Of a stretch of 64,000 nucleotides of DNA, positions 12,335 through 22,642 are shown piece after piece. Position 1 is the stretch's first letter. The number at the start of each line of letters is the position of its first letter. A model generated the notes under the pieces. The model was given only the letters and a program-made list of their open reading frames with translations. It was not told the DNA's origin and made no database searches. This DNA comes from Idiomarina aquatica. GTDB taxonomy: Bacteria; Pseudomonadota; Gammaproteobacteria; Enterobacterales; Alteromonadaceae. Position numbers and translations under genes: made by a program. Location of the stretch: the NCBI RefSeq assembly GCF_004362895.1, contig NZ_SNXI01000005.1, positions 1-64,000 of the forward strand, given 5' to 3'.

Positions 12335-13084
12335 ATGCTGTACCTTGCGCCGGGCGAAGAAAAGCGTCAGCAGCGTAACCCAATCGACTGGCCTGAGCGG
12401 TTTAAGACCTTAGCCAATCAGGCTAAAACGCCAGCGCTAAAACGCTACTATCAAGCAGGTATCCCTGCACCGGACACACTCATTGCCGAAGCCCCGATGG
12501 TTGCGGTTGATTTCGAAACCACCGGTATGGACGTTAGCCAGCACGGTATTGTCAGTATCTCTGTTATACCGATGACACGCGACCGTATACATCAGGGCGC
12601 AGCAAAAACCTGGCTGGTAAAGCCACGTCGCGTTCTCACTGAACAGTCAGTTACCATCCACGGCATTACCCATAGTGCGATAGAACAGGCACCTGATTTA
12701 GAAGAAATTATCGAGCCGTTACTGGAAGCCGTTGCGGGCAAGGTGTGGGTAGTGCATTATCACGGTATTGAACGGCCATTTTTACAAGATGCGTTGCTAG
12801 AACGACTGGGTGAGAGTATCGAATTTCCACTGATTGATACCATGGAGATCGAGGCACGCTTTAGACGCCAGCAACGGGGCATTATCGATCGACTGATAGA
12901 TAAGTTTAAAGGCCGCCAGCCACCCTCCATTCGTTTGGCGGATAGTCGTGAACGCTACCACCTGCCCTTTTATGCGCCCCACGATGCTATGACCGACGCG
13001 CTTGCGTGCGGGGAGTTACTACAGGCTCAACTTGCGTATCATTTTGCCGATAACAGTTTATTATCCGATGTTTGGTTACCTTAA
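12335..13084 (+). CDS. DEDDh 3'-5' exonuclease, DnaQ-like
   Basis: A 249-residue protein starting at MLYLAPGEEKRQQ (ATG 12335, with GGGAG just upstream inside the previous gene). Exonuclease motif I is AVDFETTGMD (D and E), and motif III is the C-terminal HDAMTDALACGEL (H and D), matching the DNA polymerase III epsilon family. It lacks the polymerase clamp-binding tail of true epsilon subunits and has a family-specific N-terminal extension of about 55 residues. It is coupled to the DUF294 gene, so it probably acts with it rather than in replication. Confidence 0.88.
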   Translation: MLYLAPGEEKRQQRNPIDWPERFKTLANQAKTPALKRYYQAGIPAPDTLIAEAPMVAVDFETTGMDVSQHGIVSISVIPMTRDRIHQGAAKTWLVKPRRVLTEQSVTIHGITHSAIEQAPDLEEIIEPLLEAVAGKVWVVHYHGIERPFLQDALLERLGESIEFPLIDTMEIEARFRRQQRGIIDRLIDKFKGRQPPSIRLADSRERYHLPFYAPHDAMTDALACGELLQAQLAYHFADNSLLSDVWLP

Positions 13085-13187
13085 GTAGAAACTACTACTT
13101 AGTAGATACCCATTGAACGCAAAGGATTTTCAGTTTCACTTTTTATAAAATAACTGTTGGAAATTTCTCCTTAGGATGAGAGTGCTT

Positions 13188-15179
13188 ATGAGCTGGTTAC
13201 GAAATCTATCGATGCGCAATAAATTGTTGCTGTTAATTCTTCCTTCGCTGTTTATTATGCTGTTACTGGCAGCGACAAACTTATGGACGAGTTATAGCGA
13301 TTATCAGGAAGCGCATCGTATTGAACGTTTAGCCGAAATCACTTCAGCCAGCGCACCCGTAGTGGTCGAGCTACAACGGGAACGTGGCATGAGCGCACTT
13401 ACCATGGCCTCAAATTATGCTGACAGCAATGTTCGCCAATTACGGCAACAGCGCCAGGCCAGTGATCAAGCAATCAGTCGTTTTCTAACCACCGTTGAAT
13501 CCGTTCAGCAAGAATTGGCATTGCGCCAATCAACCGTTGACCGTGTGGCAACACTCAAACGTGATGCGTACGAACAGTGGCGCAGCCGCATCGATAGCAA
13601 GCAAATGAAACGCTCACAAATGGTGCAAAACTATACCGGCTTAATCAGCACCATGATGGGGTTAATTGATGACGTTGTTGCTGAATCATCGCAGGCACAA
13701 ATAACCCGGTTGCTGGCGGTCTATTCGTTAACCGCAAACGCCGCAGAGTCAGCTGGCCAAGAACGCGCCGCCATTGCAGCTTACCTGGCCGGCGGTCAGT
13801 TTAGTTTAGACGATTTAGTTGCAATTCAGCAGTTCTCCGGCCAGCAACAAGCGTTGCTCGATAACGCCTTTTATTCAGCCAATTCAGCGTTAAAACCAAC
13901 CATTGATGAGTTACGTCAGTCCTCAGCGTTAAGCAGTGTAAAAACCGTGCGTTCGCAACTCGTTGATGAAAACGTATTTTCGAATGTTAATAGCAACGAC
14001 TGGTTTAGCACCAGCACCCGTTACATTACTGCGATTAACGAAGCTAAAAGTGAAATTTTGAATACCGTTACGCAGATGGCAAAACAATTAGCGGCTGATG
14101 CCTTTAGCGCGTTATTGATTATGTCGCTGGTTACTGCCGCCGTTATTGCGGTAATAGCTGTTCTGGCAACATTGATTCTGCGCGGCATCTACAGTCAGGT
14201 TGCTGAACTACTGCACGGCATCGATTTTGTGATGACTAACAAAGATCTTCGTCGCAAAGTGGACAGTAAAAGCTCTGACGAGTTAGGCCGTATTGGCAGC
14301 GCCTTTAATGAGCTGCTGACCAAATTCAGTGAGTCATTACAAAAGATTGACCAAATGAGCGTGCAGTTGGCGACTGCTACTGAGGAAACCAGTTCCACTG
14401 CCGAGCAAAATGCCGAGCAAATTGGCAAACAACAAAAACAAATCGAGCAAGTTGCGACCGCAACCGAAGAAATGAGCGCGACCGCAGCAGAGATTAGCGA
14501 GAATATCCAACGGGTTGCTGATGCCGCTGATAACTCACTGCAGAGTAAAGAAAAAGGCGCAGCGGCCGTGCGCGAGAGCATTACCTCCGTACGAGCACTG
14601 GCTGACGCTATCGGTAACGTCGGTCAGGTAATAAGCCAGTTACAAGAGCGCAGCGTTGATATTAATCGCGTTATCGACGTTATCAATAACGTTGCCGAAC
14701 AAACTAACTTACTGGCGCTTAACGCAGCTATTGAAGCAGCTCGTGCGGGTGAACACGGCCGTGGCTTTGCGGTAGTTGCCGACGAAGTCCGTCAATTAGC
14801 CAGTCAAACGCATAATTCGACCCAGGAAATTGCTGACATGTTGTCTAATTTCCGCTCGCTGTCTGATACTGCTTACAATGATATTAATCAAAGCCAGTCT
14901 ATTGCCGAAGCTACCGAAGAACAGGCTCAGGAGTTGGATCGGGCATTCCAGGTGATTGCCGAAGATATCAACAGTATTTCTGAAATGTCGACACAAATTG
15001 CTACTGCATCAGAAGAGCAGGTAAACGTCGCCAAAGATATTGCCGGTAACATGGAATCAGTAAACGAGGTATCGTTGTTAACCCTGACCGGTTCTCAAGA
15101 AATTAAAGCCGTGACACAAGAGCAGGCTAAATCTGCGCGGGAACTGCAGGATCTGGCGATGGAGTTTAAGACTGCATAA
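13188..15179 (+). CDS. Methyl-accepting chemotaxis protein with NIT-type sensor
   Basis: About 663 residues. A first membrane segment (about 12-35) is followed by a periplasmic helical domain with [17 protein letters not shown], the signature of the nitrate/nitrite-sensing NIT domain. A second membrane segment (about 305-330), a HAMP region and the cytoplasmic signalling domain follow, with the hairpin tip [21 protein letters not shown] chose the second ATG (13188) because AGGATGAG lies upstream; the ATG at 13176 has no such site. It should signal to CheA at the cell pole. No che genes are in this window. Confidence 0.92.
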   Translation: MSWLRNLSMRNKLLLLILPSLFIMLLLAATNLWTSYSDYQEAHRIERLAEITSASAPVVVELQRERGMSALTMASNYADSNVRQLRQQRQASDQAISRFLTTVESVQQELALRQSTVDRVATLKRDAYEQWRSRIDSKQMKRSQMVQNYTGLISTMMGLIDDVVAESSQAQITRLLAVYSLTANAAESAGQERAAIAAYLAGGQFSLDDLVAIQQFSGQQQALLDNAFYSANSALKPTIDELRQSSALSSVKTVRSQLVDENVFSNVNSNDWFSTSTRYITAINEAKSEILNTVTQMAKQLAADAFSALLIMSLVTAAVIAVIAVLATLILRGIYSQVAELLHGIDFVMTNKDLRRKVDSKSSDELGRIGSAFNELLTKFSESLQKIDQMSVQLATATEETSSTAEQNAEQIGKQQKQIEQVATATEEMSATAAEISENIQRVADAADNSLQSKEKGAAAVRESITSVRALADAIGNVGQVISQLQERSVDINRVIDVINNVAEQTNLLALNAAIEAARAGEHGRGFAVVADEVRQLASQTHNSTQEIADMLSNFRSLSDTAYNDINQSQSIAEATEEQAQELDRAFQVIAEDINSISEMSTQIATASEEQVNVAKDIAGNMESVNEVSLLTLTGSQEIKAVTQEQAKSARELQDLAMEFKTA

Positions 15180-15274
15180 ATTGTTCGTAAAACGAGTGGT
15201 ATCTTTGTAATGTTCGTGTCAGCGTATAACATCTCACAAAGCCATCAAAATAAATACTAGCTAATGGTCTAACT

Positions 15275-15892
15275 ATGAAAAATATTGTTTTAACGTCAAT
15301 TATCGTCGCAGTCGGCATTACATTTGGCTCGAACACCGCCGTAGCCCAGTCGGTTGTGAAGCCGGCACCACAGGTGACCACTCAGGCTCAGGCTGAATTT
15401 TTTGCCGCAATAAACAAGCATTGTGGTAATTCATACGCGGGCGAAGTAACCGTTGATACGCCCGCAAGCGATGGCTTCGAGGGGCCATTGATAATGCATG
15501 TGCGTAAATGTGGCGAACAGCGTATCGAAATTCCGTTTCATGTTGGCGATGACCATTCACGCACCTGGGTCTTAACGCAGACAGGCTCGGGCATTAGCCT
15601 TAAACATGATCACCGCAAACCCGACGGTAACTATGACCCGCTAACCATGTACGGCGGCCATACGATCGATAAAGGCTACCCGACTGCACAGTCGTTCCCG
15701 GCTGACGCCTACTCAAAAGAATTATTTATTGAATTAGGTGTGCCGCAGTCGAATACCAATATTTGGCAAATGTATATTCATGAAGACACATTTACCTACC
15801 GCTTAATTCGCGAGGGCAGAGAGTTTCGGGTGGATTTTGATCTGACAAAAACCGTCGACACTCCCCCTACTCCATGGGGTTATGCCGACTAA
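15275..15892 (+). CDS. Secreted hypothetical protein
   Basis: A 205-residue protein with a clear signal peptide (MKNIVLTSIIVAVGITFGSN, cleavage near AVAQ). The mature part has a cysteine pair (NKHCGNS and VRKCGEQ) and repeated aromatic and acidic beta-like stretches. The patterns HVGDDHSRTWVLTQTGSG and SLKHDHRKPDG are regular enough to suggest a conserved periplasmic family, but I do not recognise it. It is isolated between the chemoreceptor and the convergent prpF. Confidence 0.75.
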   Translation: MKNIVLTSIIVAVGITFGSNTAVAQSVVKPAPQVTTQAQAEFFAAINKHCGNSYAGEVTVDTPASDGFEGPLIMHVRKCGEQRIEIPFHVGDDHSRTWVLTQTGSGISLKHDHRKPDGNYDPLTMYGGHTIDKGYPTAQSFPADAYSKELFIELGVPQSNTNIWQMYIHEDTFTYRLIREGREFRVDFDLTKTVDTPPTPWGYAD

Positions 15893-15899
15893 CAAGGTA

Positions 15900-15923
15900 A
15901 GCTCGTGCCGAGGCACGAGCTAC
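15900..15923 (-). repeat. REP-like hairpin with 5' GTAG
   Basis: AGCTCGTGCC and GGCACGAGCT form a 10-bp stem with a 2-base loop. Read on the minus strand it begins with GTAG, the tetranucleotide that precedes the hairpin in REP elements handled by RAYT transposases. The TAG of this GTAG is the stop codon of prpF. It could also end the two convergent transcripts. Confidence 0.6.
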
Positions 15924-17098
15924 AGAACATCTCCCGGAATACGCACGTTACCTTCCATTAAAACGCGCGCGCTGCGGCTCATAATGGCTTTGATGGCGGT
16001 CCATTGCCCGTTTACCTGCTTACATTCGGCGCCCACTTGCAAGGTACCCGACGGGTGGCCAAAGTTAACCATGGTACGGTCATTACCGCCAGCCGCCAGG
16101 TTAACAGTAGTGCCCGGAATTGCTGCGGCAGTTCCGATAGCCACTGCGGCTGTGCCCATCATGGCGTGATGCAGTTTGCCCATCGACATCGCTCGCACCA
16201 ACAGATCCACGTCACTGGCGGCAATTTTCTTACCACTGGAAGCGATATAGTCTTTTGGAGGTGCCACAAAAGCCACTTTTGGGGTGTGTTGGCGGTTAGC
16301 CGCTTCAGCGACATCATCAATCAGCCCCATTTTTACGGCACCATACGCACGGATCGTTTCAAAACGTTCAAGTGCCGCAGGGTCGCCGTTAATGGCTTCC
16401 TGCAGTTCGGTGCCATCGTAGCCAATTTCTTCTGCATTCAGGAAAATGGTCGGAATGCCGGCGTTAATCAGCGTTGCTTTTAAGGTGCCGATACCCGGAA
16501 CTTCTAAATCATCGATCAGGTTACCGGTGGGAAACATCGACTCGCCATCCGCTGACGGGTCCATAAACTCAACCGGCACTTCCGCTGCCGGGAAGGTAAC
16601 ACCATCCAGCTCAAAATCACCGGTTTCCTGCACTTCACCGTTGACCATAGGCACTTTATTGACGATAGTTTTGCCAATATTGGCCTGCCAAATACGGACT
16701 TCGCAAACACCATTTTCAGGAATGCGTTCAGGCGCTACCAAACCGTTGGCAATGGCAAAAGGCCCCACAGCAGAGGACAAGTTACCGCAGTTACCGCTCC
16801 AGTCGACAAATGGCTTGTCTATGGACACCTGACCAAACAGGTAATCCACGTCATGATCCGGCTGTTCGCTTTTAGATACGATGACCGTTTTACTGGTGCT
16901 GGACGTCGCACCCCCCATGCCATCGGTGTGCTTGGCGTACGGATCCGGACTACCAATGACACGCAATAAAATGGCATCGCGCACTGCGCCCGGTTGCTGT
17001 GCTGCTTCAGGCAAGTCCTGCAAACGGAAAAATACGCCCTTTGAGGTCCCGCCACGCATATAGGTGGCGGGAATTTTGATTTGTGGTTTAAACGCCAT
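15920..17098 (-). CDS. prpF: 2-methylaconitate isomerase PrpF
   Basis: A 392-residue protein of the PrpF / diaminopimelate epimerase-like fold. It starts AFKPQIKIPATYMRGGTSKG, the family's signature, and SGNCGNLSSAVGPFAI is conserved near residue 95. It works with AcnD to convert 2-methylcitrate products to 2-methylisocitrate in propionate breakdown. A good AAGGAG site precedes its ATG, 12 bases after the acnD stop, so it is the last gene of the prp operon. Its stop codon falls in a REP-like hairpin. Confidence 0.95.
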   Translation of the reverse strand: MAFKPQIKIPATYMRGGTSKGVFFRLQDLPEAAQQPGAVRDAILLRVIGSPDPYAKHTDGMGGATSSTSKTVIVSKSEQPDHDVDYLFGQVSIDKPFVDWSGNCGNLSSAVGPFAIANGLVAPERIPENGVCEVRIWQANIGKTIVNKVPMVNGEVQETGDFELDGVTFPAAEVPVEFMDPSADGESMFPTGNLIDDLEVPGIGTLKATLINAGIPTIFLNAEEIGYDGTELQEAINGDPAALERFETIRAYGAVKMGLIDDVAEAANRQHTPKVAFVAPPKDYIASSGKKIAASDVDLLVRAMSMGKLHHAMMGTAAVAIGTAAAIPGTTVNLAAGGNDRTMVNFGHPSGTLQVGAECKQVNGQWTAIKAIMSRSARVLMEGNVRIPGDVL

Positions 17099-17110
17099 AG
17101 CTCAAACTCC

Positions 17111-19708
17111 TTAGCTTGCTTCCGCTTCTAAAAAGTCCTGTGCAAAGCGCTGTAATACACCACCAGCCTCGTAAATAGAGACTTCCTCTTTGGTATCCAG
17201 GCGACAAATAACCGGAACTTGCTGTGACGATCCGTCCTTACGGTGGATAGTCAGCTGCAATACAGCGCCCGGCGCCGGAGTGCCTTTCACGTCGAAGGTT
17301 TCAGTACCGTCAATGTTCAATGTTTTGCGCGTAGTGCCCTCTTCAAACTGCAGTGGCAACACACCCATACCAATTAAGTTGGTGCGGTGAATGCGCTCAA
17401 AGCCTTCAGCAACAATAACTTCAACACCCGCTAAGCGAACACCTTTCGCTGCCCAATCGCGCGATGAGCCCTGACCGTAATCAGCGCCGGCCACGATAAT
17501 CAGCGGCTGCTTGTTGTTCATGTAGTGCTCAATGGCTTCCCACATGCGCACGACTTTGCCTTCCGGCTCAATACGCGCCAGCGATCCCTGAATCACGTCA
17601 CCGTTGTCGTCACGCACCATTTCGTTAAACAGCTTCGGGTTAGCGAAGGTGGCACGTTGCGCAGTGAGGTGATCGCCGCGGTGGGTCGCATAAGAGTTGA
17701 AGTCTTCTTCCGGCACGCCCATTTTAGTCAGGTATTCACCTGCAGCACTGTCAGCCATAATCGCATTTGACGGCGATAAGTGGTCGGTGGTGATGTTATC
17801 ACCCAGTACCGCCAGCGGACGCAGACCGGTTAAGGTATTCTCTGCGGCTAACTCGCCTTCCCAATAAGGAGGACGACGAATATAAGTGCTCATTTCGCGC
17901 CAATCATACAACGGATTGTTCTTCTCGCCGTAGTCGACACTCAGGTTAAACATTGGGTCATAGACCTTGCGGAACTGCTCAGGTTTAACACTCTCTTTGA
18001 CGATACGGTCAATTTCTTCATCGCTCGGCCAGATATCTTTAAGCGTTACCGGGTTACCTTCGTGATCATACCCCAGCACGTCTTTTTCGATATCAAAGCG
18101 GATAGTGCCGGCAATCGCATACGCCACAACCAACGGCGGCGATGCCAAAAACGCCTGCTTAGCATATGGATGAATACGTCCGTCAAAGTTTCGGTTACCC
18201 GACAATACCGCGGTTGAAAACAGATCACGGTCGATGATCTCTTGCTGAATTTTCGGATCCAGCGCACCACTCATACCATTACAAGTGGTACAGGCAAACG
18301 CCACCACGCCGAAACCTAAGTCTTCCAGTTCAGGCAGTAGCTGCGCCTCTTCCAGGTACATCTTTACGGTTTTAGATCCCGGAGCCAATGACGATTTAAC
18401 CCATGGCTTACGCGTTAGGCCAAGCTTGTTAGCGTTACGCGCAATCAAACCCGCTGCAATCATATTGCGTGGGTTACTGGTGTTGGTACAACTGGTAATC
18501 GCCGCAATAATTACTGCGCCGTCAGGCATTTTGCCCTCTTCCGGCTGTTCAATATGTTTGGCTACGCCGCGCTCGCTGAGCTCAGCTGCCGGTAGTAAGG
18601 CATGCGGATTAGACGGGCCTGCCAGGTTACGCTCGACTTTTGACAAATCAAAACGTAAGACACGACCGTATTCGGCAGTTTTCAGGCTATCGCCCCACAA
18701 GCCGGTTTGCTTGGCAAACTTCTCGACCAACTCCACTTGATCGTCATCACGACCGGTCAGTTTCAAATAATCGATAGTTTGGTTATCGATATAGAACATT
18801 GCCGCGGTGGCACCGTATTCCGGTGTCATGTTAGAGATAGTGGCACGGTCGCCAACAGTCAATGCCTCTGCACCTTCACCGAAGAACTCAAGGTAAGCGC
18901 CAACCACTCGTTCACGACGCAAAAACTCAGTCAGCGACAACACTAAATCGGTGCCGGTAATGCCCGGACGCAATTTGCCCGTGAGTTCAACACCTACGAT
19001 ATCAGGCAAACGCATATAAGAGGCGCGGCCCAGCATCACGCTTTCGGCTTCCAGACCACCCACGCCCACAGAAATAACGCCTAAAGCATCAACCATCGGC
19101 GTGTGGCTGTCGGTACCTACACAGGTATCAACAAAAGCAACGTTGTCACGAACCTGCACCACGGGCGACATTTTCTCCAGGTTAATCTGGTGCATAATGC
19201 CGTTACCCGGCGGTATCACGTCGACGTTTTTAAACGCCGTTTTAGTCCAGTTAATAAAGTGGAAACGGTCGTCGTTACGGCGATCTTCAATGGCGCGGTT
19301 TTTCTCAAACGCGTCTTTTTCGAAGCCGGCGTGCTCAACCGCCAGTGAATGGTCGACAATCAGCTGCGTTGGCACGACCGGGTTCACTTTGGCCGGATCG
19401 CCGCCTTTTTCGGCGATAGCATCGCGTAGACCGGCTAAGTCCACCAGCGCTGTTTGTCCGAGAATATCGTGGCAAACTACGCGTGCCGGGAACCACGGAA
19501 AATCGTGCTCTTTTTTGCCGTAAATCAGCTGCTCTAACGACTGCGTTAAAATCTCCGGCGGGCAGCGACGTACCAGGTTCTCTGCCAGTACCCGAGAGGT
19601 GTATGGCAGTTTGTCGTAAGCACCCTGTTCAATGGCTTCAACGGCTGCCCGAGTATCGAAATACTCGAGCGTGGTGCCGTCTAGTTTTTTACGGTATTCA
19701 TTGTTCAT
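17111..19708 (-). CDS. acnD: Fe/S-dependent 2-methylisocitrate dehydratase AcnD
   Basis: I start at MNNEYRKKLDGTTLEYF (ATG 19706-19708, one base after the prpC stop), giving 865 residues, the usual AcnD length. An earlier in-frame start would lie inside prpC. Aconitase 4Fe-4S ligands are visible in TSCTNTSNPRNM and in CTTCNGMSG. The C-terminal swivel domain contains DYGQGSSRDWAAKG. It dehydrates 2-methylcitrate in the methylcitrate cycle. The presence of AcnD with PrpF, rather than PrpD, marks the acnD/prpF variant of the pathway. Confidence 0.96.
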   Translation of the reverse strand: MNNEYRKKLDGTTLEYFDTRAAVEAIEQGAYDKLPYTSRVLAENLVRRCPPEILTQSLEQLIYGKKEHDFPWFPARVVCHDILGQTALVDLAGLRDAIAEKGGDPAKVNPVVPTQLIVDHSLAVEHAGFEKDAFEKNRAIEDRRNDDRFHFINWTKTAFKNVDVIPPGNGIMHQINLEKMSPVVQVRDNVAFVDTCVGTDSHTPMVDALGVISVGVGGLEAESVMLGRASYMRLPDIVGVELTGKLRPGITGTDLVLSLTEFLRRERVVGAYLEFFGEGAEALTVGDRATISNMTPEYGATAAMFYIDNQTIDYLKLTGRDDDQVELVEKFAKQTGLWGDSLKTAEYGRVLRFDLSKVERNLAGPSNPHALLPAAELSERGVAKHIEQPEEGKMPDGAVIIAAITSCTNTSNPRNMIAAGLIARNANKLGLTRKPWVKSSLAPGSKTVKMYLEEAQLLPELEDLGFGVVAFACTTCNGMSGALDPKIQQEIIDRDLFSTAVLSGNRNFDGRIHPYAKQAFLASPPLVVAYAIAGTIRFDIEKDVLGYDHEGNPVTLKDIWPSDEEIDRIVKESVKPEQFRKVYDPMFNLSVDYGEKNNPLYDWREMSTYIRRPPYWEGELAAENTLTGLRPLAVLGDNITTDHLSPSNAIMADSAAGEYLTKMGVPEEDFNSYATHRGDHLTAQRATFANPKLFNEMVRDDNGDVIQGSLARIEPEGKVVRMWEAIEHYMNNKQPLIIVAGADYGQGSSRDWAAKGVRLAGVEVIVAEGFERIHRTNLIGMGVLPLQFEEGTTRKTLNIDGTETFDVKGTPAPGAVLQLTIHRKDGSSQQVPVICRLDTKEEVSIYEAGGVLQRFAQDFLEAEAS

Positions 19709-19709
19709 A

Positions 19710-20834
19710 TTAACGGTCACCAATAGCTGGAACTGGACGCGCCTCTGGACCGGTGTAGTCCGCAGACGGACGAATGATACGGTTGTTGGCACGCTGTTCT
19801 TTAACGTGCGCGGTCCAGCCGGTTACCCGTGACATAACAAAAATTGGCGTAAACAGTTTGGTTGGAATGCCCATGTAGTTGTAGGCAGAAGCATGGAAGA
19901 AGTCCGCATTCGGGAACAACTTCTTCTCGCGCCACATGACTTCTTCACAGCGTACAGAAACATCGTACAAACGGCTGTCGCCGACTTCTTCAGATAATTT
20001 CTTAGACCATGCTTTGATGATGTCGTTACGCGGATCAAACTCTTTGTAAATGGCATGACCGAAGCCCATGATTTTCTCTTTACGCTCTAACATGCCCATC
20101 AGCGTTTGCTCGGCATCGTCGGCGTCTTTCATGTCTTCGATAAGTTCCATTGCTGCTTCATTCGCACCACCGTGCAGTGGGCCACGCAGTGAACCAATCG
20201 CACCGGTAACACACGAGTGAATGTCAGACAGTGTTGAGGCACAAACACGCGCAGTAAAGGTCGACGCGTTAAATTCATGCTCTGCGTATAGAATTAGCGA
20301 GGTGTTCATCACGTCAGCATGCAGCTGTGAAGGCGTTTTGTCGTGCAATAAACGCAGGAAGTGCGCGCCGATAGACTCTTCTTCTGAGTCAGTATCGATA
20401 CGAACGCCATCGTGAGTAAAACGATACCAGTACAGCACGATGCCAGGGAAAGTCGCTAGAAAACGTTCAATATGGTCATCGGCTTCGTCGAAGCTCTCTT
20501 CTGTTTCCAGGTTACCCAGCATTGAACAGCCGGTACGCATAACATCCATTGGGTGTGCTGACTTTGGAATACGCTCCAATACGTCTTTGACTTCCTGTGG
20601 CAATACGCGCAGTGACTTTAAGCGTTTACGGTAGTCGTCAAGTTGCGACTGAGTTGGCAATTCGCCTTTTGCCAGCAGGTATGCCACTTCTTCAAAGCTG
20701 ACTTTTTCAGCCAGTTCTTTAATATCATAGCCGCGGTAGGTTAAGCCTGAACCGCTTTTACCAACAGTACATAGTGCCGTTTCGCCGGCTGATTGTCCGC
20801 GCAAACCTGCGCCGCTTAGTTTCTTCTCTGCCAT
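19710..20834 (-). CDS. prpC: 2-methylcitrate synthase PrpC
   Basis: A 374-residue citrate-synthase-family enzyme with GLTYRGYDIKELAEK, the histidine in LYAEHEFNASTF, and GFGHAIYKEFDPR near the active site. It is shorter than TCA-cycle citrate synthases, as expected for PrpC, and condenses propionyl-CoA with oxaloacetate. A GGAAA site precedes the ATG. It is separated from prpB by a 118-base gap holding an inverted pair of REP-like hairpins, the only sizeable gap in the operon. Confidence 0.96.
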   Translation of the reverse strand: MAEKKLSGAGLRGQSAGETALCTVGKSGSGLTYRGYDIKELAEKVSFEEVAYLLAKGELPTQSQLDDYRKRLKSLRVLPQEVKDVLERIPKSAHPMDVMRTGCSMLGNLETEESFDEADDHIERFLATFPGIVLYWYRFTHDGVRIDTDSEEESIGAHFLRLLHDKTPSQLHADVMNTSLILYAEHEFNASTFTARVCASTLSDIHSCVTGAIGSLRGPLHGGANEAAMELIEDMKDADDAEQTLMGMLERKEKIMGFGHAIYKEFDPRNDIIKAWSKKLSEEVGDSRLYDVSVRCEEVMWREKKLFPNADFFHASAYNYMGIPTKLFTPIFVMSRVTGWTAHVKEQRANNRIIRPSADYTGPEARPVPAIGDR

Positions 20835-20882
20835 GGTAATTTCCTTTTTTCAATCTTGTATGACTTTTTTCAATCTTGTTTG

Positions 20883-20938
20883 ACTTGCGTCAGGACGCAA
20901 GCTACGAACTTTCTGGTACCTTGCGCCCTGGCGCAAGC
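20883..20938. repeat. Inverted pair of REP-like hairpins between prpB and prpC
   Basis: CTTGCGTC/GACGCAAG (20884-20901) is followed by GCTAC, so the minus strand reads GTAGC before the stem. CTTGCGCC/GGCGCAAG (20920-20937) is preceded on the plus strand by GTAC. Both stems are 8 bp with a CT loop when read in their own orientation. Two oppositely oriented copies about 20 bases apart resemble a BIME and may stabilise the upstream prpB message. Confidence 0.65.
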
Positions 20939-20952
20939 GTCGAAACACCCGA

Positions 20953-21831
20953 TTATTTTTTAAACAGCTGATCGAGTTTTTCTTCGAAGTCGTGATAGTT
21001 CAGGAATTCATACAATTCCGCTCGCGTTTGCATGTCATCGACAACCTCTTTCTGGTCGCCGTTCGCTAAAATACTATTGTAGACGTTGAGTGCCGCTTTG
21101 TTCATGGCACGGAACGCACTTAGTGGATAAAGCACAATTTCCACGCCCACATCAGCCAGTTCTTGCTTGTTAAACAGCGGCGTTGCACCAAATTCGGTGA
21201 TATTGGCCAGTACCGGCACGTCCAGTGCGTCAGTAAAGGCTTTGTAGTGTTCCAGCGTGTGCACTGCTTCGGCAAAAATCGCGTCAGCACCGGCTTCAAC
21301 ACAGGCTTGAGAACGTGCAATTGCTGCCTCGATACCTTCCTGCTGGAACGCGTCGGTGCGAGCCATGATATAAAATTGATCATCGATACGTGCATCAACA
21401 GCCGCTTTTACACGGTCAACCATTTCCTGCTGGCTCACAATTTCCTTATTAGGACGGTGGCCACAACGCTTTTGCGCAACCTGATCTTCGATATGAAAAC
21501 CTGCCGCTCCGGCACGACTCATTTCTTTTACCGTACGGGCAATGTTAAACGCCCCACCCCAACCCGTATCGGCGTCCACCAACAAAGGCAAGTCGCTGGC
21601 ACCGGTAATACGACGAATGTCTTCACACACGTCGTTCAAAGAAGTCATGCCTAAGTCAGGTAAACCAAACGACGCATTTGCCACGCCTGCACCCGACAAA
21701 TACAATGCTTTGTGGCCGACTTTTTCTGCCATCATGGCAGTGTAGGCATTAATAGTACCGACAATTTGCAATGGCTTTTCATCGGCAACGGCACGGCGCA
21801 ATTTCGCGCCCGGGCTTTGTAATTGACTCAT
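20953..21831 (-). CDS. prpB: 2-methylisocitrate lyase PrpB
   Basis: A 292-residue isocitrate-lyase-superfamily enzyme. The catalytic loop [13 protein letters not shown] contains the family KRCGH motif, and [19 protein letters not shown] carries the metal-binding aspartates. It cleaves 2-methylisocitrate into pyruvate and succinate. Its ATG overlaps the stop of the gntR gene (ATGA), so the regulator and the first enzyme are co-translated. Confidence 0.96.
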   Translation of the reverse strand: MSQLQSPGAKLRRAVADEKPLQIVGTINAYTAMMAEKVGHKALYLSGAGVANASFGLPDLGMTSLNDVCEDIRRITGASDLPLLVDADTGWGGAFNIARTVKEMSRAGAAGFHIEDQVAQKRCGHRPNKEIVSQQEMVDRVKAAVDARIDDQFYIMARTDAFQQEGIEAAIARSQACVEAGADAIFAEAVHTLEHYKAFTDALDVPVLANITEFGATPLFNKQELADVGVEIVLYPLSAFRAMNKAALNVYNSILANGDQKEVVDDMQTRAELYEFLNYHDFEEKLDQLFKK

Positions 21832-22526
21832 GATACTTCCTTATGTGCTTGTAGTTTTGTTTCAATGTTTTTGCGTGATGCGCTGATATGGCGGCGCATC
21901 AACAAATCGGCAAGTTCGCCATCACGGTTAGCAATAGCGGTAATAATCGCTTTGTGTTCGTCAAAGGCACGCGACACTCGCGGGCCATTCATGCCCAGTT
22001 GCACACGGTACATACGCACCAAAAAATACAACTCGTCACAAAGCATATTAATTAAATACTGATTTTTACTGGCTAGAATAATGCGGTAATGAAAATCGAC
22101 ATCACCCGCCTCCTGATAATAACTTTCGCCTTCACGGACGCGCTGATCTTTAAGGTGTTGCTCTAATAACTTGGACAACGCATCGACTTCCTCGTTTGCC
22201 ATTTTTTCCGCAGCTAAGCGACAGGCTAAACCTTCTAATTCTTCTCGTATTTGATACAAAGCAATGAGGCTTTCATAACTTAAGGTCACTACTCGCACAC
22301 CTGCATTCGGCGTCCGCTCAACCAGGTGACAGCGCTCCAGCCTTGCCAGTGCTTCACGCAACGGCGCGCGGCTTACATTAAATTGTTTGGCTAGGCCCGT
22401 CTCGGTTAATTTACTACCGGCGGCAATATCACCCTCGACTATGGCTTGTTGCACGGCATACAAAACCCGATCAGCCGACGTTACCGGTGATCTTAATGGG
22501 TTTTGTGGATCGTAAATTACTGTCAT
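21828..22526 (-). CDS. GntR/FCD-family regulator of the prp operon
   Basis: A 232-residue protein with an N-terminal winged helix ([33 protein letters not shown]) and a C-terminal helical FCD ligand domain ([17 protein letters not shown]). It takes the place of the sigma-54 activator PrpR found in enterics. It is the first gene of the operon, overlapping prpB by 4 bases. Two TTGTCGACAA-type palindromes upstream suggest autoregulation, with methylcitrate or a related acid as the likely effector (inference). Confidence 0.9.
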   Translation of the reverse strand: MTVIYDPQNPLRSPVTSADRVLYAVQQAIVEGDIAAGSKLTETGLAKQFNVSRAPLREALARLERCHLVERTPNAGVRVVTLSYESLIALYQIREELEGLACRLAAEKMANEEVDALSKLLEQHLKDQRVREGESYYQEAGDVDFHYRIILASKNQYLINMLCDELYFLVRMYRVQLGMNGPRVSRAFDEHKAIITAIANRDGELADLLMRRHISASRKNIETKLQAHKEVS

Positions 22527-22566
22527 AATTAGCCGTTTTTTATTGATAAAAGATGTTCGACAGCAT

Positions 22567-22578
22567 TATGTCGACAAT
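22567..22578. promoter_or_regulatory. Putative GntR operator 1
   Basis: TATGTCGACAAT is an imperfect version of the TTGTCGACAA palindrome. It lies about 45 bases upstream of the gntR start codon, where a repressor could block the prp promoter. Confidence 0.55.
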
Positions 22579-22626
22579 GTCAGGAATATTAGCGCCAAAT
22601 GGAAATTATTTCAATCACAGCCCAGC

Positions 22627-22642
22627 ATATTGTCGACAATAT
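22627..22642. promoter_or_regulatory. Putative GntR operator 2
   Basis: ATATTGTCGACAATAT is a perfect 16-base palindrome sharing GTCGACAAT with the site 60 bases away. It lies between the divergent gntR and MHYT-EAL genes, 54 bases before the latter's start, so the regulator might affect both. Confidence 0.6.

Noticed and set aside
13083-13100. Short palindromic stretch (AAGTAG/CTACTT) after the exonuclease gene
   Set aside because: Six AT-rich pairs without a U-run is too weak to call a terminator.
14195-14581. Serine-rich open frame of about 128 codons on the minus strand inside the chemoreceptor
   Set aside because: Its low-complexity serine and alanine runs are the reverse reading of the chemoreceptor coiled coil; no start signal.
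18285-18740. Open frame of about 150 codons on the plus strand inside acnD
   Set aside because: It is antisense to a complete, conserved acnD with no ribosome site or family match, so it is a shadow frame.
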